DNA from: Neckera pumila | Taxonomy: Eukaryota > Streptophyta > Bryopsida > Hypnales > Neckeraceae | Assembly (NCBI GenBank): GCA_963969595.1 | Contig: OZ018414.1 | Coordinates: 22,551,660 to 22,615,659 of the forward strand | Direction of reading: 5' to 3' | DNA: 64,000 nt | Shown: positions 46,527 to 58,711 of the stretch, piece after piece | How positions within the stretch are numbered: the stretch's first letter is position 1 | Layout of the letters: every line of letters begins with the position of its first letter | Notes under the pieces: model-generated | Databases searched by the model: none | Seen by the model: only the letters and a program-made list of their open reading frames with translations | Told to the model about the DNA's origin: nothing | Translations under genes and position numbers: made by a program

Positions 46527-47215
46527 AGGAAGATGGAAATGAACCTGGCTCTCTTCCAGCTAGTGACCAGCATGGTAGATGAACTTGACACCCACACGCT
46601 TCTTCCGCACATCTCGCTTTGAAGGACTCACTCTTGTCTGTTCTATCCACTACAATATCACTGTGTCAATATTGCATTGATCCAATGCATCTTGACTCCT
46701 CTTTTTGTTGATCTTCCCCCATAGCTTCCCCTCCACGCCATCATTCAAGAATTGTCTCTGTCTAATTGCTTTATTTAAAGTACGCCTGTTCATTCCAATA
46801 CACTTCAAGGCAGCCTCCATGCACTCGGTATCATCTAATGAAATGACTGCGGCCTCAATGGCGTTTCTTGCCAAATGGATATCCTTTCCAATGGCATACT
46901 TCAAACTAAACCATGCCTTTGCAATTCCATTGCAAACTATATGGCAAGCCACCAACTCTCTACGTTGTAATACTTCTCGTGGAAGCAAGTCTGCAAGAAG
47001 GTGATGGTCAAGTAATCTGTCTACAATAGCCCTTTGGAACTCTCTCCCGTGACCCTTACTCTTTTCATGGATGACCTTTGCAATTTCTTAAGCCTGCAAC
47101 GCCACATCTCGATCCAAGCTAGAAGCATCTTTACTATGCTCAGAATTGTTAGGACATACAAGAGTTTGTTCCACCTGTTGTTCGTTAAGACGACTCTTAG
47201 CACGCTTCCCTCCAC
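46527..47215 (-). pseudogene. transposase-like gene, N-terminal part
   Basis: Minus-strand segments read RAIVDRLLDHHLLADLLPRE, then HIVCNGIAKAWFSLKYAIG, a helix-turn-helix-like AALKCIGMNRRTLNKAIRQR, and after a TAG codon WIEQTRVSPSKRDVRKKR and VGVKFIYHAGH. The order (HTH, basic linker, then the Cys and DD modules at 45.0 and 41.4 kb) fits one transposase-like protein. Stops and a frame change near 47.02 kb show decay. I could not follow the frame between 45.03 and 46.5 kb, part of which is MITE. Confidence 0.5.
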
Positions 47216-48065
47216 TGTGTCCTATCTTTGCTCTCCTTTGCTCGCACAGCAAGAATCCTTTTTTCATCCTTCTCAGGCTCTACCGTGCAGCAAGCCGCCC
47301 ATGTTGTGCGGCAACTTCCCATGACATCAAGCCTTGCCTCTCACCATACGCTATTAGATACAATACTGAGTGGACTTAGTGAACTTTGAAACTAAAGTTG
47401 GAGTGAAGAAAAGAAATACAATCCTAGACGTTGAATCTAGTTAAATACATCCATGGACTCGTTTGCCCCCCAGCATATGAACATGTAGACATATATTCAT
47501 ATATAGATGAATGGTTATAAATGTTTTATTCCACATTCATTTGCACTAGTCGAATTTAGAAATCATTATATATAATATATCCTAAAAATATGTAAGATTT
47601 ACATATACAACAATAAAAAGGTTGTCATTTATGTATGTACTTTTAATTTTTAGGCCTCTTTAAATATTTATGGTGGACAATTGAGTTGCGAGTCTAAAAA
47701 AATTACTTCAATAAATCAAAATTTTCATTCTTAAGAAAGTTGTTAAGCAAAAATAGTTACAATGAAGGAAGGCTCAAATCTTTGTAGTGCAAAAAATTTA
47801 AGTTAAGAAGGTTCAAAGTCAAATAATCTAGTCCTACTATGTGCAAAAATACTTATTTTCTTCACTTTAAATGCAGATATCTTGCAATTTATGCAATTAG
47901 AATTCTTGAAGTTTATTCCATACATTCTCATACTAGTTTGGTGTAAAAACGCTATGGTTAGATGTACAAAACAAACAACTTTTAATTGTTTTTACTCTTT
48001 GCAATAGAAATGGCAGTTTTGAGTGTTTTTTGGCCCCAAAAAAGCCTTGGTCCTTTAGGGGGTAA
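47216..48065. other. intergenic AT-rich DNA
   Basis: No supported gene. The stretch near 48.01-48.06 kb (GCCTTGGTCCTTTAGGGGG) resembles the right end of the 'AACCCCTAAAG' repeat family in the opposite sense. Confidence 0.4.
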
Positions 48066-48206
48066 AGTGTGTTGAGGTAGGCTTGAGCTTTACCTTAAAA
48101 ATACCTCCACACAATTTTCATTTTTTATTTCAATCTAAATTCAATACAAAAAGTTAAAGTGTATTGAGGTAGGCTTGAGCTCTACTTCAAACCTACCTCA
48201 ACACAG
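48066..48206. repeat. two tandem ~45-bp hairpins
   Basis: Each hairpin starts TTGAGGTAGGCTTGAGCT and ends ACCTACCTCAACAC (second copy; first copy ACCTCCACAC). Starts are near 48071 and 48161, about 90 bp apart. The second is the better palindrome. No flanking duplication seen. Confidence 0.65.
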
Positions 48207-48628
48207 TTTCTAATTTTAATTTGAAATCAACATAATCATGATACAAATTGACTTGTATACATTAAATTTGCTAAAGTGTTTTACTCTATTTACGTATCAC
48301 ATTTTATTTGTTATTTTGTTTGATATGGTGAAATCTCGAGAACTGTGTGTCCTCTACTTGCATTTATGGTAAATATATTATTAGAAAGCCCTTTGTGAGG
48401 ACGGATGCACAGACTTTGTTTCATGGCATTCGGACCTATAGTGCAAAAGTTATGGATTTCTAGTTATTTTTGAATTAAACATTGAATGAAATTCTCTTTT
48501 TTTAATTATTAAATTTATTTTTGCATACTCTCTTTATACCTTTGCAATGGTAAGAGTATTATTATTGTTGCCAAATAAGTTGCCCTTAAGATCTAATTCC
48601 ATTGAACATATCTGATTTTCCATATCCT

Positions 48629-48722
48629 AAACCCTAAACCCTATACCCTAGAAATTCCAAAACCCTAAAATTCACATCATGAACACTAAACCCCTAACCA
48701 ATAATGTTGACCCTAAACCCAA
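48629..48722. repeat. degenerate telomere-like CCCTAAA tract
   Basis: Contains CCTAAACCCTAAACCC, CCCTATACCCTAG, AACCCTAAAAT and later CCTAAACCC variants. It lies immediately before a MITE, interstitially. Confidence 0.65.
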
Positions 48723-48739
48723 TTAGCATTGTCCATGCT

Positions 48740-49038
48740 CATTAGATGAGATTTAGGGGTCTTGGAGGGCTTCGAGTTCCCTTGCTGTCTGCTGCATTCC
48801 CAAACTGCGGGAACGCAGTAGCAGCAGCTAGCTGACATAGTCGAGCGATTGCCATGTCATTTTTTTTGAATTTTTTTTTTTTTTTTGCTTAAAATGATTT
48901 TTTGGTAAAAAAAAAGTTTTTTTTTTTTTTTTTTGAAATTTTTTTTTTTGACACACCCGAACCGGCGTTCACTGAATCTGGGCAGATCAGGGAATAGGCC
49001 TGAAACGACCCTCCAAAATCCCCAAATATCATCTAATG
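48740..49038. mobile_element. MITE family A, copy 2 (299 bp, inverted relative to copy 1)
   Basis: TIRs CATTAGATGAGATTTAGGGG and, inverted, CATTAGATGATATTTGGGG, followed by GGTCTTGGAGGG or its variant. The order of the GCGTTCCCGC/GCAGCAGC block, poly-T/poly-A core and GACACACCCG...CACTGAATCTGGGCAG block is reversed relative to 20984-21310. No clear target duplication. Confidence 0.82.
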
Positions 49039-49612
49039 TTCCAAGCCTAACAAGCCTAACCAGTAATGATGACCCATTCTCATTCAAACCAGTAACTGAA
49101 TCCCTAAACCAATAACGATGACCCATCTCCTTCAATTCCATACAGGTGTGTGCCACATCCTCAAAAATGCTTATCCAATTCCATATTCACACATATGATA
49201 AAAATCTGGAGATTACTAGTCCGGACACATTTCTTTTGAAGGACTTTTCAATACCAACTCTGGATAACATAGTTTTAAATCATTTATTAAATTTTCACAT
49301 TACAAGCACCTTCATTTCCTCACGTAGTTCCTAGTAAACAAAAAAAATTGGTCATTCCTTTTTGTGTTTCTCCGGAATTTGGACAACCTTCACTTTCTTT
49401 TAGAAAAGGACTCAACCAGACATCAAAAATTGGTTTTAAAAGGTGAAAGCTGAATTTAGTCTAGTACCTTACTAGTAAATTGATAATTGGAGTATGTTAT
49501 TGTTCCAAAACTATCACCACATTTTGATTAGAAGAGGGCCAAAACAAGCTGGGTACACTAAAAACATAGGGGGACAGTCCTTTGGAATACCCATACCATA
49601 CTAGCGGCCTGT

Positions 49613-49712
49613 TGTCAGCTCTGTCATTCATTATCTCACGACTTCGTCTTCTCTAGACCCGCTCCAGGGAACTTTTCTCGTTCATGTCGCCTTCTCCTGA
49701 CTGAGAGCCCAT
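49613..49712 (-). pseudogene. fragment of the VWA/Cache gene's last exon
   Basis: The sequence CATTCATTATCTCACGACTT is shared with the 3' end of gene copy 2 (about 49.88 kb). Minus-strand translation resembles the basic tail (RRRRHERE, KFPG) but with indels and an early stop. It lies 170 bp beyond the copy 2 stop codon and represents a local partial duplication. Confidence 0.7.
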
Positions 49713-51201
49713 AATCACCCAAATTATCCCATGTTGGATATTCAATCTATCAGCTGCTAGTTCATTTAGCTACTCCCCAATGACTTGAAAGGCTTACACT
49801 AAACTGACACTGATGCAATCCCATTTCAACACTACTGTAGTACAATCTTCTCCTGCCATCATTTGTTGGTTCTTTCATTCATTATCTCACAACTTCGTCT
49901 TCTTCAGACCCTCCAGGGAACTCATCTCGTCGATCATCTAGTTGATGCCGCCTTCTCTTGAAGAACCACGCAATAAGAGCCACCACTAAAATTAGAGCTG
50001 GAATGCCTAGACCCAAGCTTAAGCCTAATATGAGATCCAAATGCCGTGACTTGTTGGCACTATTACATGTACCGCAGCAGCTCAGCATTCGCAATGTGGT
50101 GATGTCCGTGTCGAAGTTACTTGAACAGACGATATTTGATGCTTGCACGGGTTGATTGCACGTACTACTCGTTGACTGCAGTTCCACCAAATCAAAGTCA
50201 ATATGTGAAAACTTGCTCTTTTTCAAATCTTGATCTTTAACAATCGGAGTAAAAACTCCTTATCATTTTGTGTTTTTTCTTAATTAAGATGTCCTGGAAG
50301 TCTCTCTTCTAATAAAGGTTTGTAATGAAGGTATGTAGTCATGGTGTTAGGATGTGAGATCATTCACAATGAACAAACTTTTTACGCTTATGAGAGACTG
50401 AGAGGCTTTGTCTCTCTAGCACTAGTTCACTCTTCAAGCAAAATTTTACTCAACTTTCTCACATGTTGCTTTTTTCAATGCAAAGTCTCCCATTTTGGTC
50501 CAAAATTCTATGAGAGATTGAGAGGCTTTGTCTTCCTAGCAATAGTGCACTTTTCAAGCAAAATTCTACTAAAACTTTTTCACATGTTGCTTTTTTCAAT
50601 GCAAAGTCTCCTCCCATTTGGTCCAAAACATAGTTTAATATTAACCTATTAATTGATTGAAGCAACAATTAATGAAACCATTGATAATGGATGAGGAAGG
50701 GCTTTTGTTGTGTAGTATCATATACCTTATTGAGGCAGATTCTTGTATTATCTCCTATTGTTGCATTGAAATTGGAACTGAGATTTGTTCTATTTCGTAC
50801 GACTTGTTCAATTGAATCTCCATCGATCCCGTAGACTTCCAACAACTTGGTCTTGAAGATGTCGATGGCCGCAACCCCTACAAGCTCTCCATTGTTGCCA
50901 AAAACTAAAATTGAACACAATACCGCATGAAATTAGTGAAAGTGATCTTAGAGCTCTGAAGTTATATATAGTGAGATATATCACATGTCCTACACTCCTA
51001 CTCAACATATTAGAGCTGGGAATTCACAAAGCAAGTTTTGCATCACATAATGCCAAGTCCAGTGATATGGTAATGGTGTCATTGTCTCGTTGGTTACAAA
51101 GAGGAGACCAAATCATAACGCATACTAGTAGTCCTATTCATTCTAAGCCCTCTTTCATCAATTAATAAAGCACAGGTCTAGACATTCGAGATTGTAGAGA
51201 A

Positions 51202-51931
51202 TTGGGTCGTTGCAAGAAACATTTGTCCTTTTTTTTGTCCCCTTGCCCTTGGACAGGTAGTTTCTTACTCATAACTTTTGCGTCGTATGTCCATTTTCTA
51301 TAAAATTTGAACGAAAGGTACACATAAAAGTTTTAGACATCAAATAATTTTTTCAGATTTTTTAAAATTATTTTACCATTTTTAAACTGCCCCCAATTGG
51401 ATGTCTACCTTGGCCAATTTAGGGGGGTTTAGTACTATTTTTGACCCAAAAATGCAAATTTGAAGGTGAAAATTGGGAGCCAAGGATTCCTTCTAAAGTT
51501 ACACACGCTTACAAATAGATTTTTCAAAAATAGTAAAATGTCCACCTTCCACATGTGCTCAAAGTGCACTAACTTTGTGCATGTGCAGAGGATATAATTT
51601 TTTTCCCACAGATAAAAATAGTTGAGAAGAAGCATCTTTAGATAAGAAAAAATGGATTCTTTTTTGAGAATTTTTTGAATTTTTTTCTATTTTCTAAAAA
51701 TAAAATCCCAAAGGGTCTATTTTCTTGCCTTTTTCAAAACTCTTTGACAGTGCTTAACTCTTAGAGATAAATTTTTCTAGGTTTGAAATTTTCACACATT
51801 CACTTTTTTGAATGTTTACAAATTATCCATATTTTATTTTATTTTTAAAAGTTTTATTCCAAAAGCCACAGTACTCCAATACTAAAGCCATTTCGAGCCA
51901 AAATCGTTAAGTGTTTCTTGCAACTACCCAA
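51202..51931. mobile_element. 730-bp intronic insertion with ~25-bp TIR
   Basis: Ends read TTGGGTCGTTGCAAGAAAC and, inverted, TTGGGTAGTTGCAAGAAAC. Copy 1 has the uninterrupted sequence GTAGAGAACTTTGTATT near 16.01 kb. It lies in the intron between exons 7 and 8 of gene copy 2. No clear target duplication is visible at the junctions. The interior is AT-rich without a gene. Confidence 0.75.
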
Positions 51932-53650
51932 CTTTGTATTATATTTGCTCTCAAACCTCCAGGCTCTCAAACATTATCTAACCCATAGAACCGCAATTCC
52001 AGAGGATTGGTGCGTCTAAAATATGACCTAAATCTTTGCAAAGGTCAATCACAAACTAGGACAAGTATGGATTTATATATCAGGATAGTGTGTCCTGAAA
52101 ATTGCTAAAGTATTGGAATACCGTCAATTTAACGGTATTGACAAAATAATGCTAATGCAAGAAGTTTGAAGGTGAGAGGTGGTGTCTCAATGGTTGAGAT
52201 GAGAAGGACTACAATCCACAATAGAATCTGCCAGCCCCTCTCACTTGCACTTACAACCCACAACAGAAAGAAGATCATGTATACAACCGTTGCAAGGAGA
52301 TTCAAATTCTCAAACTTTTCCTCAATCTTGATCAAAGTGCAGTATTGAATTTTGAAATCTAAAACTTTCCTAGTTATGATCATTTAATACACATAGAATC
52401 AACAACTTCAAAGATAAGCACAAGACTAATTAATAAAACGGCCTTATAATGAGATTTACCACAAGTGTCTTAGTAAATTCAAAATATTCCAGTTGAGAGT
52501 TGAACATGATGCGTTATGGGGATCCCGTACCTGCCTTACTGAGGGTGAAGGTCTTGTTGTCCACCTCGGAGTAGTCTTGGTATTCAATGGAGTAGTCAAT
52601 GCCACTGTTGACGTAAGTTGAATGCACGTTGGCTACAAAGGAATAGTATGCTTCCAAAGCCAACAATGGATTCCCAAAAACAGTGGTGTCCAGGATCTCG
52701 AAATACCCCCGAGCAGCACACAATTGGCTCCCAAGAGGGCTAGCATCAATGGCTGCAGTACTGGGTTGGAACATGTACAAGAACACACTGATGCTGTTAT
52801 TCTTGATCAAGTCCCACGGTAATCCGGCATTGCTTATGGCGCCCACAGCCTTGCTGTCAGTGAACAATATTATCACCTGTTGAGGTTTACCATGTTAAAC
52901 CCTAAGCTTCACAATTGCCCAAATGGGCACCACATTTTATACTACTTTTGACATGAGGAATCTAGAATGTCCATCTATGGAATTTTTCATAGTCAGTGTC
53001 CAGTGATGATGGAGTAGGTTACGAAGGAATGGAATTTGGACACAAAAAGGACATTTGTACAATTACTACAGACTTAAAACTGATTACTACAGACTTAAAA
53101 GCAAGCACATTTTATGCCACTCCTGAGCGCCTTTTGTTCCATTTCATTTATTATTGATCAACACATGCTGTCCTCCTCATGGATTCGATCTGGTGTTATA
53201 AAATTTTAACCCAATTTGCATTATGTTTTCCACAACTTGAGTAATCGAATAGGTTGACTGAGTATGGGTAGAGGAGTGCAGACCTTCAAATATTCGCTTG
53301 GGATTTCTGGACTACCAAAGCCTGCAGAAGTTGTGATAACTTTGCTAATTGCGTCCAAAATATTGCCAGGGGGAACAGGGCTTGGATTTGGTGTAGAAAG
53401 CGTGGCGGTGAAAATTCCAAAGTCAGGGTGTGAGGACGTATTGGTCACCTTCACCTGCGGAAATCAAAGTGCAACAAGAAGCCGCAGTAGACTGCAAACT
53501 CAAATAAAATAAATTTATGGCAATGGTTCCCGTTGACCAAACCAACGAAATGCTGCATTGCAACTGCAAGGTAACTTGCTACACCTAAATGCCTCCCTAA
53601 ATGCCTCCCGAAATGCCTCCAACTAAGCAGTTGAGAATTGTTCCTCTTAT

Positions 53651-54585
53651 TAACCCCTAAAGGACCAAAGTCCTCTCGGGGGACACTTGGGTTTTCGTCA
53701 CACTTGGGACACTCGTGTGACCTAAAAGTTTGGCCTGATTTTTTGAAACTTTTTTGAAGATAGGGAATCACATTAGCTTTCTAAATATATATATATTTTT
53801 TCAATCGGTGTCCGGGAGCAAAAGTTATGCCATCCGGAGTCTTAAAAGCAGTTTGCCGGGCAGAAAAAAAAAACTTCAAAAAATTGAATTTCTTTTTTTT
53901 GATTTTTTTCCCTCAAAGAACATGTTTTTGTCTACATTTGAAGCTTTGATTCATTCTATTTGGACTGAGAACAAAAAAGTTATGGACAATCTTGTTTTTC
54001 GGGCAATCTAAGCATCTTCTTCAAAAAACAACTTATAGAATTCGTTTTTGAATGCAATTTTCCATTTTTTTCCATTTTTTTTTTTGACAAGGTTAAGATT
54101 GTTTGCAAGAACAATCCCACCGTTGGGATTATGGTGTTTTAATTCCACCTAAGAGCTATTAATGATTTAGTGTTTTGTTCAATTTTGGACCTGCTTCTAC
54201 TTAATAATTTTTTTATATGTGAAAATCAAGTTTTGACATCTTGAAATTTTTTTCCCCAACTCTCAACTCAAACATTCAACACCAGTTTTTTAACTTAATG
54301 GTGTGTACTGCAAAAAAAATCCACAAATGGCTGTCAAAGTCATTTGAAATTGCAGGCCGCAGTTCAAAAAAACTTCTTTTCCCAACTTCAAATGTTAATA
54401 TCTTCCAATCCGTATGGTCAAACTTCATGAAATTTTTACCACATGATCTAAGACAAGTGAAATACAAGGTCCTATGGTTAGATTTTCAAAAAAAAGTTTT
54501 TTTTGGTTTAGGGAGTGATTGCAGCAGAATTGGCAGTTTTCAGTGGTTTTGGAGCCAGAAACTGCCTTGTTATTTTAGTGGTTCA
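53651..54585. mobile_element. 935-bp intronic insertion of the 'AACCCCTAAAG' repeat family
   Basis: The left end is TAACCCCTAAAGGACCAAAG; the right end, inverted, is TGAACCACTAAAATAAC, a weak TIR. It is absent from the corresponding intron of copy 1 (about 17.84 kb). Internal phrases (GGAGCAAAAGTTATGCCATC, GCAATCTAAGCATCTTCTTC) recur near 22.1, 33.8, 34.7 and 63.8 kb, so this is one member of a dispersed family with no recognisable protein. Confidence 0.7.
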
Positions 54586-57472
54586 ATTGCCGAATTTGTT
54601 GTTGATTCTTGTTGAAAGTCAAAGAGAATTGTAGATTCCCTTCTTAAGTATTGTTTGGGCATCATGTAAATAAACTATGAATTTTGAAGCTGTTGAAAAT
54701 AGGTGTACCCAAATACGACCCCAGGCTCTCATAAATCGAGGTGGTATCTTTTAGCCAGGCAGGAATTTGAAGAGGTCGGTGTTAAGAAGGGGCTAGATTT
54801 TGGTGTGGTTAACTTTTATCAGACCACATTAAGGTTCATGAGCCTGCTACAACAATCCAGTCTACAGTGGCTATATAGACACACCATTGAATTCATGTTT
54901 TCTTGCGCCCTTCACCTGCCACAACGCTTGCATCCTGTAATAGAAAAAAAAAGCTTGGCATGGAAGAATCAAGGTTATTATGACTTACTGGTTGAACAGA
55001 TAAGGGCTGCACTTTTGCTTGGTCGAATGTGAAGATGTTCACATAGTCGTCCTTGGTGGTAGTATTCAAAAAAATCTCGGTGACTCTGACGGCTGCCGCC
55101 AAGTTGCTATCACTCCTTGTGGACGGGATAATCTCGGCCATTGAAGACCCACTGTCAATCAGTACCATTACAGCCTTCTTCACGTTCGTCGCTGATGTAA
55201 GGTACCTGTCATAAATTAACACACCGTGGGCATGATTCTGGGCGCCAAAATTTGTGACACTCATCTGCACAAAGCTCTAAAAAGCTAAGCTAGGATTGGT
55301 ATAGGTTTACGTTTCAGGCGGCAAAGCGCAAAGTAATGGAATTCTGCCAATTTAACGAAATCCAGGTTCAATTGCAAAGTAGCAGAATTATGCCAATTTA
55401 ACGAAATCGACGTTCAATGGGGTCACTTACAGGAGAAATTTAATATGGAAATTGGACTAATGTACTTGTGTCCAAATTCCATTCCTAGTGTATCATTGCT
55501 ACGAAATTCTCCATACATGAACATTTTGGATTTCTCCTGTGACTGATGGAGAATGCAGCACTAGCTTCTTTCATATCTTAACATTGTGATTGATAAGCAC
55601 GGCTCAATATTACACTGAAGTCTTCTAAGTTCAAGCCGATATATAATCAAAGTGAACTGGGATGACATTCTACACTGTTGGGACTGAGCACCTTCTTCAC
55701 TGTAGAGAACTATCATACCACGGTAGAAGCAAATTGAAAGAAATATGATCAATCACCTTATTGAAAGAAATATGTCAATCACCTTAGAGACTTGGCACAT
55801 GGACTAGGAAAATTCTAAAAAATTGAGGATCTGGTGTTGCAAAGACTACATATCATGAACTCAAGATTGTGTCTAACGGAATCTGAATTCATTCTGTGAA
55901 TAACAAGGTTTTGAGGATCATCCATGTCTGACTCAGTGTTGCTTTAAAAAACTGGCTTACCAAAATCTTAGACGAGGATCGTAGCTGCCACAGTCCGATT
56001 GATCCTGCAAGTAACATTGTGCAATTTGTAAATTAATGCGTAACACAAGTGTATTTATGCACTGAAAACTAGAAGAAACAATCACCTGCATCACCTTCGC
56101 TTAAACCTTTGATTGGACTATTACAAAATACCATCAGCAGCACTTTCATTGAGTTTTTTCCCACAGTGCTGCATATATTACCATTCCTGGAAAGATCCTA
56201 AAAGTGCCATCAACAGAGCCGAAATACAGACGAAAGAAGTTGGTGTTGTTCGAAAGTTTTTGGAAGAAACTGTCTAAGTGCCTTTGAGCGCAAACTTCTC
56301 GAAGTTGTCTCGGAGTTATGTAGTCGGTCGCAGCGTACACTCCTGGCACTCTGTCATCAAGATTGCAAATCACAATAATTAGATTAAACATGCCATTGAC
56401 TGCACCATCCCCAAGTTTTTTAAATGACTTGCCGAATTATTAATTGTCTCTACTGTAGTGATTTGAAGCTTCGTACAACTATTGATCGACGTTGAGTCGA
56501 GAAAACGGATTTCTTGCGAATTCTGATGTACTTAACCGTAAGTATCTGAAATCATATTAATTCCCATTCACCGCACACCCAATGCACAAAGTAATTTTCG
56601 CTTGCTTAAAGAGTCAAAGTTGGCCATATGATACACTTTCTTGTAGAGCAACGATTGATGACTAACTTATGATGATATAAGTTAATGGGCATGAAGAGAA
56701 CCAAATTCTCACAAAGATGAACCAAATTTTCTTGCAACTTGTACCGGGAAATGCCCGGTACAGCACCCGGTACATCCCGTTGGATGCACGGCACTGCAAC
56801 CGGCAAATTGAACTGGAGGGTGCATGCAACGTGTACAGTGCACTTTGCAGGGTTCCCTCATACGAGAATTTTGCCCTAAACTGCTGGAGAACTGTAAAAT
56901 CAATTGCATAACTGTTGAATATTTAGTCAGTAGATATACTCAGAGAATCTCCTCCGTCACTAAGCTTTTCAACAGACCCAGATAGAATGGATTCAGGTTG
57001 GAAATCAAGTTACCGACAGACCTTAGAAAGCTTCTGGAGAAGTCGAAGTTTCTCCACGGGCAGTTGTCTTTACAATTGGTGTTCTGGAGAACTCCTTGGC
57101 ATGCGTAGCCGGTAGTATTGGCATTTGTCAGGGGGCATGCGAGCCGGCTACAGGTGGACTCAGCATTACAAGTACTCAATAAATCTGCAATTTGCACAAA
57201 CGAAAGGATGACTTCTTTGCAGTCAATGAAATCTTCATACTAGCTAGCAGAAAAGAGATCGAAAGACGACAGCAGTGTTTGGGCGGAACATTCGCACCAC
57301 AAGAATTGAGATCATTATCTCGCACTTGGTTCACAAGTTCTCGAAGGTTGGCTTCTGTTTGGTTGAGAAGAAGATCCGCCTGCGGTGATACTTGAGCGCT
57401 CCCTCCGAGAACCAGGCCGAACAGAACTAGAATGAGGGAGCGAATGGACAAATCCATTTGGGTAGTAAGGCT

Positions 57473-57533
57473 CACGTGCAACAGTCTGTACTAGATCGAA
57501 AGAAAAGAAAAAAGGCTGTGGCCATGTTTTATA
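57473..57533 (-). promoter_or_regulatory. putative core promoter of gene copy 2 (G-box; TATAAAA)
   Basis: A G-box CACGTG lies at 57473-57478 and TATAAAA at 57527-57533 on the gene strand, about 16 and 70 bp upstream of the ATG at 57457. Copy 1 has CATAAAA at the same place. Confidence 0.45.
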
Positions 57534-58266
57534 TTTAACTAGTAACACAGACTGTGTCAGATACCAGGCTCGCTTTATCTGTGTCACTTATAAGCAACCC
57601 TACCCGTTGACTCTCTACAGTTTAATGCGTAAGACGACGCACGAGAGTTTCTCATGAAGAAAATGTGAGCTTGGCAATACATGTCGGTGTCAGTTATATG
57701 CTGTCACTTTTGTAGGGTAAGCCGAGAGCAATCTTGTGACGATCTTTCTTCAATGAACTCACCAATATGTTTTGACAAAGGAATTCAGGTAAGAAGCGCC
57801 ACCAGAGAAGTGCCATGTTTTAGAAAATGGATTGCAAGCAGGATGAAGAAAAAAATCTGCCTGCAGCCTTTCTTATTTTACACCTGTAGGCAGAGTTTTT
57901 TTTAGGCGAACCTCTGTAGCTTGTTCTGTTTCAAGTAACCACAGGATTTTCAAAACTTGTGCTGATTCTCCGATTAAGTTCCCAAGCTTCCAAGCAGTGA
58001 AAGGGCAGGCGGAAGCATTACTACAGACAGCTTAGCTGAGCTCTATATTATAATGGAAAAAAACAATAAAAGAATAGGCAACTTGGCTGGTTTGGCTGGC
58101 AATCCTCTCCGTAGTTCGTGGACAAAGCGGGATTCGATGAGATAACTTTACCGGACGTGAAGGCCCGCCTGATTCGGCAGTCAGGTGCAGGAATCGAATT
58201 TCCACATCACCTCACAACATTCACAAGATGACGTGTAGTAATTTTTTTACAAAAATGATTGGATTC

Positions 58267-58711
58267 AAGGTAGAACCACCCATACCCAATCTCTTAAGCG
58301 ATTTCAGAACAGATGAGAAGGAATGTGAGGTAATCGAAATTTTTCATGTAGAGAGAAGAAATATTGGGACTGTAAATTTTTTGTAATTTTATTGCTGAAA
58401 TTGAAATTATTAGGAATTTTGGGAGTCAAAAAGTGTTCCAAATCCATAACCAATGTCGAGTGTCTTCTTATTCTGATCATAGAAGAACTACTTTGCCACT
58501 TAGTACTTCCTTAGACTTCTTTTTCACTACTTTCTATGCACTTCAAAAATTGTGTGATGACCTTATTAGTCCCAACTTTGAAAAAGAGAAAAAAACGCAT
58601 TCCAAGACATTCCAAGCTTTGATTGAAATCTGTTTTCAACCTTGATTGGAAAATAGTGGTACCCTACATGTTGGTCATAGTGTTCTAATTGGGAATGGGT
58701 GGTTCTACCTT
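58267..58711. mobile_element. 445-bp TIR element, copy 2 only
   Basis: The ends are AAGGTAGAACCACCCATACC and, inverted, AAGGTAGAACCACCCATTCC. Copy 1 lacks it between GATTGGAT and the AATCTGACTTTCA stretch near 23.67 kb. I could not define the duplication precisely. It holds a short 70-codon ORF with no family match. Confidence 0.7.

Larger units (their letters stand above)
49882..57457 (-). pseudogene. VWA and Cache domain membrane protein, copy 2 (probably broken)
   Basis: Exons homologous to copy 1 lie at 57457-57298, 57184-56940, 56350-56182, 56004-55961, 55205-54989, 53454-53284, 52876-52531, 50904-50726 and 50217-49882. Exons 3-8 have the same lengths and phases as copy 1 (169, 44, 217, 171, 346, 179 bp). 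Exon 2 is 245 instead of 247 bp: a 4-bp gain (GTGACGGAGGAG against GTGAGGAG) and a 6-bp loss before the donor put an in-frame TGA directly against GTATATC and change the junction phase. The exon 1 and exon 3 donors are also weaker (GTGCGA, GTAATA). Exon 5 is identical in protein to copy 1, while exons 6 and 7 differ at many residues. The C-terminal tail has a short insertion (DDR). Introns carry two inserted repeats. A truncated or alternatively spliced product is possible. Confidence 0.75.
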
